From Alistipes sp. Zagget8 (GTDB taxonomy: Bacteria > Bacteroidota > Bacteroidia > Bacteroidales > Rikenellaceae), in contig MSHJ01000010.1 of NCBI GenBank assembly GCA_001941065.1, positions 310,001 through 374,000 of the forward strand: a stretch of 64,000 nucleotides of DNA, in the 5' to 3' direction. The notes beneath the pieces were generated by a model that was not told where the DNA came from, made no database searches, and worked only from the letters and a program-made list of their open reading frames with translations. The translations under genes and the position numbers were made by a program. How positions within the stretch are numbered: the first letter of the stretch is position 1; every line of letters begins with the position of its first letter. This document shows positions 54,927-64,000 of this stretch, piece after piece.

Positions 54927-57900
54927 TCAGAAGTTCATGCTCAGCCGGATGTTGTAGAGCCGGTAGACCGGAACCGAGAGATAACCGGTGCCTTCGGGGC
55001 CGAAATCGCCGGATTTCATCTTGTCCCACGTCAGCAGGTTCTGGCCGCTGACGCTGATCCGCAGGTTCTCGGCGGAGATCGCACGCGCCCATTTCGCCGG
55101 CAGCGTATAGCCGATCTCGACGTTCTTCAGCCGCAGGTACGAGCGGTTGTAGAGGAAGAACGAGTTGGTCTCGTGGTTGGAGTTCTTCTGGGTCGAAAGC
55201 GCCGGGTAGTCGATGCGCTGGCCGCTGTCGTAGCGCTCCTGCGTCCACGCATTGCGGTGCAGCGAGCCGAACACCCCGTCGAGGTCGTACTCGTAAACAC
55301 CCGCTCCGCTGAAGGTCGTGGAGTATTTGCCGATGCCCTGGAAGAGGATGCTCAGGTCGAAGGATTTCCATTTCAGTTCGCCGTAGAACGAATAGTAGTA
55401 CTTGGGAACGGCTCCGGAACCGATGGGCGCCTTATCCTTCTCGTTGATGATTCCGTCGTGGTTGAGGTCCATGTAGCGCAGGTCGCCGACGCGCGGCGCG
55501 ATCTCGTAGGTCAGGCCGTCGGCCGCGATCTCCTCCGCCGAGTTGTAGAATCCGTTGCCGTTGTCGCGGTTGACCAGATAGCCGAACTCCTGTCCGTAGG
55601 GATAGCCGTCCGACCAGTTCCGGTAGGCGTAATCGGCGTCTTTGAGCACCTCGCCGCCGTTGATGATCTTGTTTTCGGCATAGAGCAGCGAACCGCCGAG
55701 GCTCAGCGACCAGTCGCGGCCGATCTGCCGGCTGAAATTCAGCCCGATCTCATAGCCCTTGTTTTCGAAAACGCCGGTGTTGACCATCGGAAGGGCCGCC
55801 ATGGGCACTCCCTGATAGGTCGGCAGCGAAGCCGAGGAGCTGATGACCATGTTGTCCATCCGGTCCTTGAAATAATCCACCGACAGCGTGAGGTTGTCGA
55901 AAAGCCCGATGTCCACGCCGACGTTGAGTTTCTTGGAGATCTCGGCCGCGATGTCGGGATTCCCGACCTGCGATTCGGACACGATGTAGCTCAGCGACGG
56001 AATGGTGCCGCCCTGCGTGAGGGTGATGTTGTCGAGGTAGGCGTAACGGCCCAGTCCCGAACGGTCGGTGGCCGTCTTGCCGTAGGAAACGCGGAAACGG
56101 AGGTCGCTGAGCCATTTCACATCCCGCATGAACGGCTCGTTGGAGAGCACCCAGGCCGCCGAGAACGCGGGGGTGGCGACGAAACGGTGGCTGGGGGCAT
56201 ACTGCTCCGAACCGGAGTAGCCGATGTCGAATTTCAGCAGGTAGCGGTCGTCGTAGTTGTAGGTGGCCTCGGCCCCGCTGACCAGCTTCATGTAGGGCAG
56301 CAGCAGGGGCATCGTGGTCTCGCCTTTCGACAGGTCCTGGTAGAAGACGTAAGCCATGGCGCCGACCCGGTGCTTGCCGAACGTGCGGTTGTAGTTGAGC
56401 ATTCCCTGATAGGTCAGCTGGTAGTACATCGACGAAGCCTTTTCGTAGCGGAGCGGCGAGTTGACATCGGAGCCATAGACGCCGAACGCCAGATCGGAGA
56501 GGTCGCCGGTGCGAATCCACTTTTCATAGGTCTGCGGCGTGTTGAGCGTATTGACCGCATTGGTCTGGTAGGCGAACGAGCCGTTCAGGCTCAGCCCCTT
56601 GGTGAGAAATCCCAGGTCGAGGTTCAGGGCGAACTGGGCATAGACGTTCGTCACGGTGTGGCGCGTGAATCCCGAGCGGTTGATCAGCCCGTAGGGCGTT
56701 CCCTGCACCTTGTCGGTCACGATGACGCCTCCGTCGGGCGTCGTCGGTCCGTAGACCGTCGGCGGAATGTGGAACAGCGTCGGATAGATCGCACTGAGGA
56801 ACCCGCCGCCCGGCGTTTTCTCACGCTTGACGTTGCCCGCCAGCCGCAGCGAACTGCTCAGGTATTTGTTGATCTTCACATCGACGTTCGAGCGGAAATT
56901 GACCCAGATGTCGCGATTCTTGGCGTTGTAATCGGACTGGTCCGTGTTGTAGAAATTGCCCTGGTGCAGCAGGTTGACGTTGGAGTAGTAGAGCACCCGG
57001 TCGTTGCCGCCCGAGAGGTCGATGCCCAGCCGCTGCATGCTGCTGAGGTCCTTGAGGAACATCTCGCGCCAGTTGTTGTTGGGATAGTGCTCCCGGTCGC
57101 TGCCCGATTCGAATGCGGCGACCTGCTCGTCCGAATAGAAGTGGTTTTTGCCCAGTCCGTCGTTGAAGGCCGCCTGGTTGCGCATCCGCGCAGACTCCCC
57201 CGAGGAGATGAAATCCGGGGTCGTGGTCCGCTGTTCGAAGGTCTGGTCGAGGCTGACCCCGATCTTCAGTTTCCCCTGCTGCCCGCGGCGCGTGGTGATG
57301 ACCAGCACGCCGTCGGCGCCCTGAATGCCGTAGAGAGCCAGCGAAGCCGCGTCTTTGAGCAGGCTCACCGACTCGATCTCATTGGCGGAGATGTAGTCGA
57401 ACGATTCGATCGTGTTGTGGCTCACGACCATGCCGTCGATCACGACGACCGGCTGGTTGCCGCGGATCGACGAGACACCCCGGACGTACAATCCCGTATT
57501 GGCCCGGGAGGGCTCGGAGTAGGTCTCCTGCGTGAAGAGGCCCGGAAGACGTCCCGCCAGCGCCATCGACAGATTCGACACGGGCGATTTGGCCAGTTCG
57601 CGGCCGCTGACCGACGAAACGGCACCCGAAATCTCCCCTTTGCGCAGGGTCGTATGCCCCAGGTAGACGGTCTCGTCGCGGTCGAAGGTCTCGGCGATGT
57701 CCAGCACGACGTCGGCTTTGCCGTCCGTCACGGGGCTTACCGCCGTGCGGTAGCCCGGGAACGCGAACCGGAGTTCGTCAGCAGCCTCGGGAAGGGTCAG
57801 CACATAGGCTCCGTCCATACCGGTGACGGTCATCGCCCCGCCCTGCCCGGCGGAGACCCGGATGCCGGCCAGCGGTTCGCCGTTCCGGTCCGTCACCCGG

Positions 57901-58001
57901 CCCGAGACCTGCGCCTTTTTCTCCTTCTCCTGAGCCGAAACGCCGATCGCACCCGACAGGAGCAGGGTTATTATCGCAATATATTCAATGATTCTTTTCA
58001 T
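54927..58001 (-). CDS. SusC/RagA-like TonB-dependent outer-membrane receptor (pair 1)
   Basis: A 1024-residue barrel importer. Signal peptide, then a carboxypeptidase-regulatory-like domain (about 31-100, VSGRVTDRNGEPLAGIRV), plug domain (GAVSSVSGRELAKSPV, LYVRGVSSIRGNQPVVVIDGM, LLKDAASLALYGIQGADGVLVITTRRG) and a 22-strand-type beta-barrel ending with an outer-membrane strand, YRLYNIRLSMNF. It pairs with the SusD gene 10 nt downstream for TonB-driven import of glycan fragments. Confidence 0.95.
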   Translation of the reverse strand: MKRIIEYIAIITLLLSGAIGVSAQEKEKKAQVSGRVTDRNGEPLAGIRVSAGQGGAMTVTGMDGAYVLTLPEAADELRFAFPGYRTAVSPVTDGKADVVLDIAETFDRDETVYLGHTTLRKGEISGAVSSVSGRELAKSPVSNLSMALAGRLPGLFTQETYSEPSRANTGLYVRGVSSIRGNQPVVVIDGMVVSHNTIESFDYISANEIESVSLLKDAASLALYGIQGADGVLVITTRRGQQGKLKIGVSLDQTFEQRTTTPDFISSGESARMRNQAAFNDGLGKNHFYSDEQVAAFESGSDREHYPNNNWREMFLKDLSSMQRLGIDLSGGNDRVLYYSNVNLLHQGNFYNTDQSDYNAKNRDIWVNFRSNVDVKINKYLSSSLRLAGNVKREKTPGGGFLSAIYPTLFHIPPTVYGPTTPDGGVIVTDKVQGTPYGLINRSGFTRHTVTNVYAQFALNLDLGFLTKGLSLNGSFAYQTNAVNTLNTPQTYEKWIRTGDLSDLAFGVYGSDVNSPLRYEKASSMYYQLTYQGMLNYNRTFGKHRVGAMAYVFYQDLSKGETTMPLLLPYMKLVSGAEATYNYDDRYLLKFDIGYSGSEQYAPSHRFVATPAFSAAWVLSNEPFMRDVKWLSDLRFRVSYGKTATDRSGLGRYAYLDNITLTQGGTIPSLSYIVSESQVGNPDIAAEISKKLNVGVDIGLFDNLTLSVDYFKDRMDNMVISSSASLPTYQGVPMAALPMVNTGVFENKGYEIGLNFSRQIGRDWSLSLGGSLLYAENKIINGGEVLKDADYAYRNWSDGYPYGQEFGYLVNRDNGNGFYNSAEEIAADGLTYEIAPRVGDLRYMDLNHDGIINEKDKAPIGSGAVPKYYYSFYGELKWKSFDLSILFQGIGKYSTTFSGAGVYEYDLDGVFGSLHRNAWTQERYDSGQRIDYPALSTQKNSNHETNSFFLYNRSYLRLKNVEIGYTLPAKWARAISAENLRISVSGQNLLTWDKMKSGDFGPEGTGYLSVPVYRLYNIRLSMNF

Positions 58002-58031
58002 AATTCATGCTCGATTTAAGGGTTATGACCA

Positions 58032-59930
58032 TTACCATCCGGGATTCTGCCATTTGTCACCCGTGATCGCCTCCATGTTGTTCGCCTCCCGGGCAGGGAT
58101 GGGCACCCACAGGAACCGGTTCTGGTAGCACAGACGCTCGCGCAGGGCCCGGCGGGTGTAGGTGTAGGAGACCTCTCCGCCGGGTCCTTCGACCCGTTTG
58201 GCGGCCATGCCGGTCAGCCAGCGGTCGGTCTTGCTCAGGTTCCCGTCGGGGCTCGTCCAGCGGCGGACGTCGAAATAGCGGAACCCTTCGAGGGCCAGCT
58301 CCACCCGGCGCTCGTTACGCACGCGCAGGATCAGCTCCTCCTGTCCGATGTCGGCCGGCAGTTCGGGCATGCCGACCCGGGCGCGAAGCTCCTTCAGGGC
58401 GGCACGCGCCTCGTCGAGATGGCCCGCTTCGGCGGCGGCCTCGGCGTAGTTGAGGATCACCTCGCCCAGCCGGAACATCTTGACATACGCGCCCTTGATG
58501 CCGTTGTCGGCACCGGCGTTCGGATGCAGGAACTTACGCTCGTAATAGCCCGTCCGCGTTCCGTGGGTGTTGTCGGCCGAGATGCCCGTGTAGGGCTCCT
58601 CGGGATAGGTCGCGATGATCCGCGTGCGGTAGCCGCGTTCGGCGGGATAGTTCTCGTGGCAGGCCGGGTCCTCGTTGACCGCCCAGAAGCAGGTGCGCTG
58701 CGAACCGTTGTAATAGACCGTCGCGTAGAAACGCGGGTCGCGGTTCTCGTAGGGATTCGCCGGATCGTAGATCGACGCGTCGTTGTAATTGGGCTGCAGG
58801 TGCGTCTCCGCGTCGATGTAGGGGTTTTTGAGGTCCAGCACCGGCTCGCCGTCGGTCGTCTCGAAGGCGTCCACCAGTTCCTGCGTGGGACAGGTGCCGC
58901 TCTTCATGCCGTTGATGCCGATGCCGTCGAAATCGTAGAGCAGTCCCTGGTCGGAACGGTTGGCGTAGATCGTCTCGCGGTCGGCCGGATTCGAGCTGTA
59001 AACCATGTTCTGCGTGAAATACTCGTTGAAATAGGCCGCCTGGTCGTTCGGGAAATGGGCAGTCGGCTGCGCGTACACGGCGGGATAGTTGATCCGGTTA
59101 TAGAGTTCGTAACCGTTGGCCTTGAGGTTCTGGAACGACTTTTTCGTAATCTGGTACGCCTCTTCCCAATGGTCCTGCCCCTCGTTGTAGAGCGGGCTGG
59201 CGGCATAGACGATCATGCGGGCCTTGATGGCCTCGGCCAGCGCCCGGGTGACACGCCCGGCTTCGGCATCGGTGGTGATGCGCCACGGCAGCTCGGTGAT
59301 TTCCAGCGCGGCGTCGCAGTCCTCGAGGACGAATTTCACCGTATCGTAATAGCTCGCCCGCTTCACCTTGCCGAAATCGGCGTCCAGTCCGTAAGCCTCC
59401 CGGATGATGGGCAGCCCCGTACCGAACCAGCGCAGCAGTTCGCTGTAATAATAGGCCCGGAGCACATAGGCCTCGGCCTTCCAGCGCATCCGGTCGGATG
59501 CCTGCGCCACGTTCGCCTTGTCGATGTAGGAGAGGAACACGGCGCATTTGCGGACTCCGGCCCAGTAACGGTCCCAGTAGCGTCCGTTGCCGCCCTCTTC
59601 GCTGCGGTCCAGGATCGGATGGTAGGCCGCCGAGGCGATGCCGTGGTAGAGCCGGCCGGCGATCAGGTCCTGATCGTTGTCGGCGGCGACATCCCAGGCC
59701 TCGTCGCTCCAGACGGTGATGCCGCGCGAGAGGTAGTAGAACCGGCAGCCCATTTCGGGAATGTACTCGTAGCAGCTGTTCAGATACGCACCGGTCTTGT
59801 CGTTGTCCCGGAAAATCTCGTCCAACGAGACATAACCGTCCGGAGCCATGTCCAGAGCGCTTTCGCAGGAGCTGATCGTCATGGCGGCGAGGAGTCCGGA
59901 CATGATCGCATATATCTTGAATAATCTCAT
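58032..59930 (-). CDS. SusD/RagB-like surface lipoprotein (pair 2)
   Basis: A 632-residue SusD-type lipoprotein. Signal peptide MRLFKIYAIMSGLLAAMTISSC with lipid Cys, then a SusD fold: DEIFRDNDKTGAYLNSCYEYIPEMG, AEAYVLRAYYYSELLRWFGTGLPII, GTCPTQELVDAFET, NPYENRDPRFYATVYYNG and RNERRVELALEGFRYFDVRRW. Length is normal and there is no extra insert. Pairs with the SusC upstream. Confidence 0.95.
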   Translation of the reverse strand: MRLFKIYAIMSGLLAAMTISSCESALDMAPDGYVSLDEIFRDNDKTGAYLNSCYEYIPEMGCRFYYLSRGITVWSDEAWDVAADNDQDLIAGRLYHGIASAAYHPILDRSEEGGNGRYWDRYWAGVRKCAVFLSYIDKANVAQASDRMRWKAEAYVLRAYYYSELLRWFGTGLPIIREAYGLDADFGKVKRASYYDTVKFVLEDCDAALEITELPWRITTDAEAGRVTRALAEAIKARMIVYAASPLYNEGQDHWEEAYQITKKSFQNLKANGYELYNRINYPAVYAQPTAHFPNDQAAYFNEYFTQNMVYSSNPADRETIYANRSDQGLLYDFDGIGINGMKSGTCPTQELVDAFETTDGEPVLDLKNPYIDAETHLQPNYNDASIYDPANPYENRDPRFYATVYYNGSQRTCFWAVNEDPACHENYPAERGYRTRIIATYPEEPYTGISADNTHGTRTGYYERKFLHPNAGADNGIKGAYVKMFRLGEVILNYAEAAAEAGHLDEARAALKELRARVGMPELPADIGQEELILRVRNERRVELALEGFRYFDVRRWTSPDGNLSKTDRWLTGMAAKRVEGPGGEVSYTYTRRALRERLCYQNRFLWVPIPAREANNMEAITGDKWQNPGW

Positions 59931-59963
59931 ATCAATTCTGTTTTAAGAAACTTAAACCATTCG

Positions 59964-62900
59964 CTAAAACGACACGTTCAGGCCCACGGTGATCGTCTTG
60001 GTGACCGGATAGGACATCGGGTCCGTGGGCTCGGGATCGAGGTGCGTCATCTTCAGACGGGTCCACGTCGCGAGGTTCTGGCCGCTCACATAGATGCGCA
60101 GGTTCGAAATGCGGGCCTTCTCGGTGATCTTCCGCGGAAGCGTGTAGCCCAGTTCGATGTTCTTCAGGCGCAGGAAGGTCTTGTCCTGAATAAAGAACGA
60201 GTTGGCCTGCTGGCTCGTGCTGCCGCCCGTGCTCAGCGCCGGATAGGTGATCTTGTCGCCGTTGAGCCAGCGCTCCTCGGTCCACGCATGGCGGTGGTAG
60301 TCGTAGTAGGAGCCCTGCTCGACCGACTCGAAGACCAGGTTGCCCAGGTACTGCCCGTGGTAGCCGCCGAGGCCCTGGAAGAAGACCGAGAAATCGATCC
60401 CCTTGAAATCGAATCCCAGCGAGAAACCGTAGGTGAAGCGGGGAACCGTTCCGTTGCCGATCGGCGCATAGTCGGCCTCGTTGATGACGTTGTCGTCGTT
60501 GAGGTCCTTGTAGACGAAATCGCCGGGACGCGGCTGGCCGAATTCATAGGTGAGATCGGTCTCGGCGAGCGCCTCCTTGGTCCAATAGCCGCCGTTGTTG
60601 CTGTAATCGATCAGATAGCCGAAATGCTGGCCCAGCGAATAGCCCGTCTTGCGGTATTTGTAGGCATATTTGTCGCCGAGGGGCACCTCGTCGGCATAGA
60701 TGACCTTGTTTTTGTTGTAACCGAAATTGCCCTTGAGATGCAGCAGGAAGCCCTTGAAGATCTCCTTGTTGTAGGCCAGCTCCACCTCGAGTCCCTTGTT
60801 GTCGACCTCGCCGATGTTCACACGCGGGATATTGCCCTGGGGGATTCCCTGGAAGATGGGCACCGTCTCGCGGCTGATGAGAATGTCGCTGCGCCGTTCC
60901 TTGTAGAAATCGAACGATCCCGAAAGGCCGCCGAACAGGTTGAAATCCACGCCGATGTTGTATTTCGAGGCGGTCTCCCACGTCACGTCGTGGTTGCCCA
61001 GCAGACCCTCGACGACGTGCTGCCCCAGGCCGAGGCTCGGCAGGTAGCCGCCGCCCGAGACGGTGATCTGGTCCTCGTAGAGGAAGCGCTGCGAACCCTG
61101 CTGGTCGTTGCCGACCTTGCCGTAGGAGGCCCTCAGCTTGAGGAACGTCAGCACGTCGTTGCCCCGCAGGAACTCCTCGTTGCTGACGACCCAGCCGACC
61201 GAAGCCGCCGGGAAGAAACCGAAGCGCTTGTCGGGCGAGAACTGCTCGGAGCCGTTGTAGCCCATGTTGAACTCGGCGAAATAACGGTCGTCGTAATTAT
61301 AGGTCACACGCCCCGACACGCCGATCACATTGTACGGAAGCTCGGCGCCGGTCGACTCCCAGTAGTCGCGCTGTGCGACCAGCATGGCGCCGACGTTGTG
61401 CCGCCCGAACGAACGGTTGTAACCGAGAATCGCCTGCGCGTTGATCTTATAGAGGGTGTTCACGCCGCGGTAGACCGTCAGCGGAATCTCGCCGTACTCG
61501 TTGAGCGAATAGCTGAACGAATTCAGGTCGGCGCTGCGCACATAGTCATAGCGCTTGTTGCGCACGACGCCCGAGGTCGAGTGGCCCGAATAGGCGTCGT
61601 AGGAGATCAGGCCGCGCAGGGTCAGCCCCTTCGTGACGGCGCTGAGGTCCCAGTCGATGCCGAACGTGGAGTTCAGGTTCGACTTGACCTGCCGGTAGTA
61701 ACCGAATCGGTTGATCGTCTCATAGGTCGAATAGGGCATATACGGATCGCCGGAGGGAGTGGTCGGGTTCACGACCTGCCCCGTGGGAGCGCCGTTCCCG
61801 TCGATCGTCAGGGGCCCCGGCGTGGTCGGCAGCATCAGCGTCGTGTAGAAGAACGTGCCGCGCATCATCAGGTAGGAGTCGTCGCCGTAGGCCCAGATGC
61901 CCGGCATACCGACCTTTTCTATATAGGTGCCGATGTTCAGGAAGGCTTTCAGCGACTTGGTGATCTTGTAGTCGAGGTTGGCGCGGAAGCTCCAGCGGTC
62001 CATGCGCGACGACGGATCGTAACCGAGGTCCTTCTTGGACTCGGTGTTGAGGTGGCCGCCCTGCTTGATAAACCCGGCATTCAGGAAATAGGACAACCGC
62101 TCGGTGCCGCCCGAAACGTTGGCGTTGACCGTGGTCTGGGGAGCGAATTTCTTGAAGATCATCCCATAATAATCGTGGTCGGGATACATATAGCGGCGCG
62201 TGCGAGCCTTCGAGGCGTAGTCCGGATCGGACGGGTCGAGCCCCTGCAGGGGATTTTCATACATCGACACGATCTTCGGATCGATCTCGTCGCGGCCGTC
62301 GTTGCGCAGCGCCTCGTTGCGCAGGCCCAGGTACTCGGTCGAATGGAGGCGTGCCGGACGGCGGGTAAACGCCGCGAAACTCTGGTTGACATTCACCGAA
62401 AGGCTCGCTTTGCCCTGCTGGCCGCGCCGGGTGGTGATCATGATGACGCCGTTGGCGCCGCGCACGCCGAAAACGGCCGTCGCCGAGGCGTCCTTGAGCA
62501 CCGACACCGACTCGACCTCGTTCGGGTCGATCGTGCGGATGTTGTCGCGGGGAACGCCGTCGATGAGCACCAGCGGGTCGGTCGTGTTGAGCGTACTGGC
62601 GCCGCGCAGGTACATCTTGGCGTCGTCGACACCCGGCTGGCCGCCCATCGTCTGGGAGGCCGAGAGGCCCGAGACGCGGCCCGAAAGGGCATTGGCGAGG
62701 CTTGTCGAGGAGCTTTTCAGCAGCTCCTTGGAGTCCACGGACGAAATGGCGCCGACGACCGACGCCTTTTTCTGGACGCCGTAGCCGACGACCACGACAT
62801 CTTCGATGGCGGCGGCCTCCTCTTCGAGCACCAGGTCGAGGGTGCGTTTCGTCCCGATGAACATTTCGACGCTCTTATAGCCCAGGAACGAGGCTACGAG

Positions 62901-63134
62901 CGTGCTTTTGTCGTTGGGGACAACGACGGAGTAGCTGCCGTCGGGTCCGGTAACAGTACCCGTGTAGGTCCCTTTGAGCTGGATCATGACACCGGGAATG
63001 CCCTTGCCGCCGCTGTCGCGCACTACGCCCGAAAGGGTGAACTTCGTTCCCTGCGCACGGGCCGGAACCGGATACGCACCGGACAATACGCCGAATATAA
63101 GAAGAACTATTCCGAAACGTAAAAATTTTAACAT
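59964..63134 (-). CDS. SusC/RagA-like TonB-dependent outer-membrane receptor (pair 2)
   Basis: A 1056-residue importer. Signal peptide through VPARAQ, carboxypeptidase-like domain (LSGVVRDSGGKGIPGVMIQLKG), TonB box EDVVVVGYG, plug (KMYLRGASTLNTTDPLVLIDGVPRDNI, VLKDASATAVFGVRGANGVIMITTRRGQQG) and a beta-barrel with a final TVGLNVSF strand. The Met at 63134 (MLKFLRFG) starts the signal peptide; a Met at 63158 is an alternative. This is the first gene of the susC-susD-susC-susD-GH2 run and probably the main target of the divergent sensor. Confidence 0.95.
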   Translation of the reverse strand: MLKFLRFGIVLLIFGVLSGAYPVPARAQGTKFTLSGVVRDSGGKGIPGVMIQLKGTYTGTVTGPDGSYSVVVPNDKSTLVASFLGYKSVEMFIGTKRTLDLVLEEEAAAIEDVVVVGYGVQKKASVVGAISSVDSKELLKSSSTSLANALSGRVSGLSASQTMGGQPGVDDAKMYLRGASTLNTTDPLVLIDGVPRDNIRTIDPNEVESVSVLKDASATAVFGVRGANGVIMITTRRGQQGKASLSVNVNQSFAAFTRRPARLHSTEYLGLRNEALRNDGRDEIDPKIVSMYENPLQGLDPSDPDYASKARTRRYMYPDHDYYGMIFKKFAPQTTVNANVSGGTERLSYFLNAGFIKQGGHLNTESKKDLGYDPSSRMDRWSFRANLDYKITKSLKAFLNIGTYIEKVGMPGIWAYGDDSYLMMRGTFFYTTLMLPTTPGPLTIDGNGAPTGQVVNPTTPSGDPYMPYSTYETINRFGYYRQVKSNLNSTFGIDWDLSAVTKGLTLRGLISYDAYSGHSTSGVVRNKRYDYVRSADLNSFSYSLNEYGEIPLTVYRGVNTLYKINAQAILGYNRSFGRHNVGAMLVAQRDYWESTGAELPYNVIGVSGRVTYNYDDRYFAEFNMGYNGSEQFSPDKRFGFFPAASVGWVVSNEEFLRGNDVLTFLKLRASYGKVGNDQQGSQRFLYEDQITVSGGGYLPSLGLGQHVVEGLLGNHDVTWETASKYNIGVDFNLFGGLSGSFDFYKERRSDILISRETVPIFQGIPQGNIPRVNIGEVDNKGLEVELAYNKEIFKGFLLHLKGNFGYNKNKVIYADEVPLGDKYAYKYRKTGYSLGQHFGYLIDYSNNGGYWTKEALAETDLTYEFGQPRPGDFVYKDLNDDNVINEADYAPIGNGTVPRFTYGFSLGFDFKGIDFSVFFQGLGGYHGQYLGNLVFESVEQGSYYDYHRHAWTEERWLNGDKITYPALSTGGSTSQQANSFFIQDKTFLRLKNIELGYTLPRKITEKARISNLRIYVSGQNLATWTRLKMTHLDPEPTDPMSYPVTKTITVGLNVSF

Positions 63135-63423
63135 AATTGGGTGTAAGTTGGTTAGCAAATCAGATTGTGATAAGTTGATGGAAGATTGCAGATGGGTCAG
63201 GTTCGAATCATAGACATGGAGTTTAGGTTTTCATTTTCAGGCATAGCAAAATTAGGTATATAACCGGTTAGATCGCATCGAAAGCCTTCCATTTTCTTTC
63301 GATATCCGGCCAAAACGGAAAAGCCCCGCTTTTGAAATCTCGCCAGATTTTTTGCATTTCCGGTCAGGAGGCCGATTCTATGCGCAGGAATGCCTATATT
63401 TGTCGTAAAACCACGCAACCCTT
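63135..63423. other. divergent control region between susC and the sensor gene
   Basis: 289 bp, more AT-rich than the coding DNA. It should hold the susC promoter and sites for the sensor-regulator. I find a -7 element only for the sensor (63395-63402). Two similar octamers, TCCGGCCA (63305-63312) and TCCGGTCA (63359-63366), lie 54 bp apart; they may be chance. Confidence 0.5.
63395..63402 (+). promoter_or_regulatory. candidate -7 element of the sensor gene
   Basis: TATATTTG fits TAnnTTTG, 21 nt before the ATG at 63424. No -33 element at the expected distance. Confidence 0.5.
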
Positions 63424-64000
63424 ATGCTTCGCTTTTTTTCCGGCTTCGTTTCGCTGCTGCTGCTCGGTCCGGGCCTCCGCGCCGCGGATTATGCCGGCAC
63501 CCCCGGCCGTTTCAGCGCAACGGTCGTCTCGAACAGCCTCTCGCACCTCCATGTCCGGGATTTCTGCCAGGACAGCCTCGGTTATATGTGGATCGCCACG
63601 GCCCGGGGCCTCAACCGCTACAACGGCTACGAATACCGGCAGTTCTTCCACAGCAAACGGGACACGCTGACGCTGGACAACGACATGATCTATTCCCTCT
63701 GCCTCGACTCACAGCACCGGCTATGGGTGGGAACGAGCACCGGCGTGAACCGCTACGATTTCGCCGGCGACCGCTTCATCCGCTACCGGGCGGACTATGG
63801 TTCGGTGTACGACATTTTCGAAGACCCCGCGGGCGACGTCTGGATCGCCACCAACTCCGGGGTCGGGCGGATCGACCAGGAGCGGCAGCGCGTCGTGATG
63901 AACGCCCCGTCGCAGGGGGTTTCGGCCAGCGCCCTGCTGTGCGACGAAACAGGGAGGCTCTGGGCGGGAACGACCGAAGGACTGGCCTGTTTCCGGCCGG
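63424..64000 (+). CDS. two-component-propeller sensor, probable hybrid two-component system (runs off right edge)
   Basis: The first 192 residues have a signal peptide (MLRFFSGFVSLLLLGPGLRA) and then reg_prop propeller repeats with D-x-x-G-x-hW-hG/A-T-x-x-GhxRhD/N: DSLGYMWIATARGLNRYNGY, DSQHRLWVGTSTGVNRYD, DPAGDVWIATNSGVGRID and DETGRLWAGTTEGL. Such proteins sense a glycan in the periplasm and, in HTCS form, carry the kinase, receiver and AraC-type DNA-binding domains on one chain; the latter parts are outside the window. Divergent from susC, it is the likely regulator of the locus. Confidence 0.9.
   Translation, partial: MLRFFSGFVSLLLLGPGLRAADYAGTPGRFSATVVSNSLSHLHVRDFCQDSLGYMWIATARGLNRYNGYEYRQFFHSKRDTLTLDNDMIYSLCLDSQHRLWVGTSTGVNRYDFAGDRFIRYRADYGSVYDIFEDPAGDVWIATNSGVGRIDQERQRVVMNAPSQGVSASALLCDETGRLWAGTTEGLACFRP

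Noticed and set aside
52554..58019. Very long open frame on the plus strand opposite the SusC/SusD genes
   Set aside because: It is the mirror of GC-rich genes, with no family motifs and a low-complexity Arg/Val/His/Gly-rich translation; the minus-strand genes are clear.
63195..63212. GGTTCGAATC, like a tRNA T-loop
   Set aside because: No acceptor stem, anticodon arm or D arm around it can be folded; chance match.

Overview
The window looks like chromosome of a GC-rich member of the Bacteroidales, most like Alistipes (Rikenellaceae). The evidence is tandem SusC/SusD pairs, Bacteroidota-type promoters (TTTG or TTG, a 19-21 bp gap, then TAnnTTTG), almost no Shine-Dalgarno sequences, a Kdo/lipid A gene set, and a base composition near 60% GC by eye, high for the order. 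The genus is inferred from style, not from a marker gene. No tRNA, rRNA, CRISPR array, insertion sequence or phage gene was found.

Left part (1-37.6 kb): mostly core genes in compact operons. A minus-strand operon runs rsfS-ftsH-cdsA-psd-AI-2E family transporter-riboflavin kinase-ahcY (5.9 kb to the left edge). Next come a tandem pair of small surface lipoproteins, the second broken by a run of nine G, then oxyR, trpS and a ClC chloride channel. A second minus-strand operon is lon-yjbR-kdsB-kdsA-kdsD. valS, rnhA, an MsbA-like ABC exporter, a sugar acetyltransferase, a soluble PAS histidine kinase, ileS, a DksA/TraR-like protein and a BamA-like outer-membrane protein follow. A BlaI/BlaR1-like regulatory pair has a well-formed operator region. 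A MurNAc/GlcNAc kinase-murQ-HhH protein cluster and rpsU end this part.

Right part (37.7-64 kb): accessory carbohydrate-use genes. Two large paralogous secreted proteins with predicted alpha/alpha-toroid domains stand on the plus strand. Facing them on the minus strand is a polysaccharide utilization locus: susC-susD-susC-susD-GH2, then, from what looks like its own promoter, beta-helix lipoprotein-GH3-GH78. A divergent two-component-propeller sensor (probably an HTCS) starts at 63424 and runs off the right edge. The enzyme set (beta-galactosidase-like, beta-glucosidase-like, alpha-rhamnosidase-like, pectate-lyase-like fold) suggests a rhamnose-containing plant glycan or glycoside, but the substrate is not proven.

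The most unusual items are: an 89-bp repeat, tandem at 8.4 kb and dispersed at 21.55 kb, that carries a complete promoter; the poly-G tract in the lipoprotein gene; an M56 peptidase whose C-terminus holds three TonB-plug-like repeats, controlled by twin palindromes 21 bp apart; a riboflavin kinase lacking its usual FAD-synthetase half; a SusD with an extra inserted domain; and the two uncharacterized toroid proteins.
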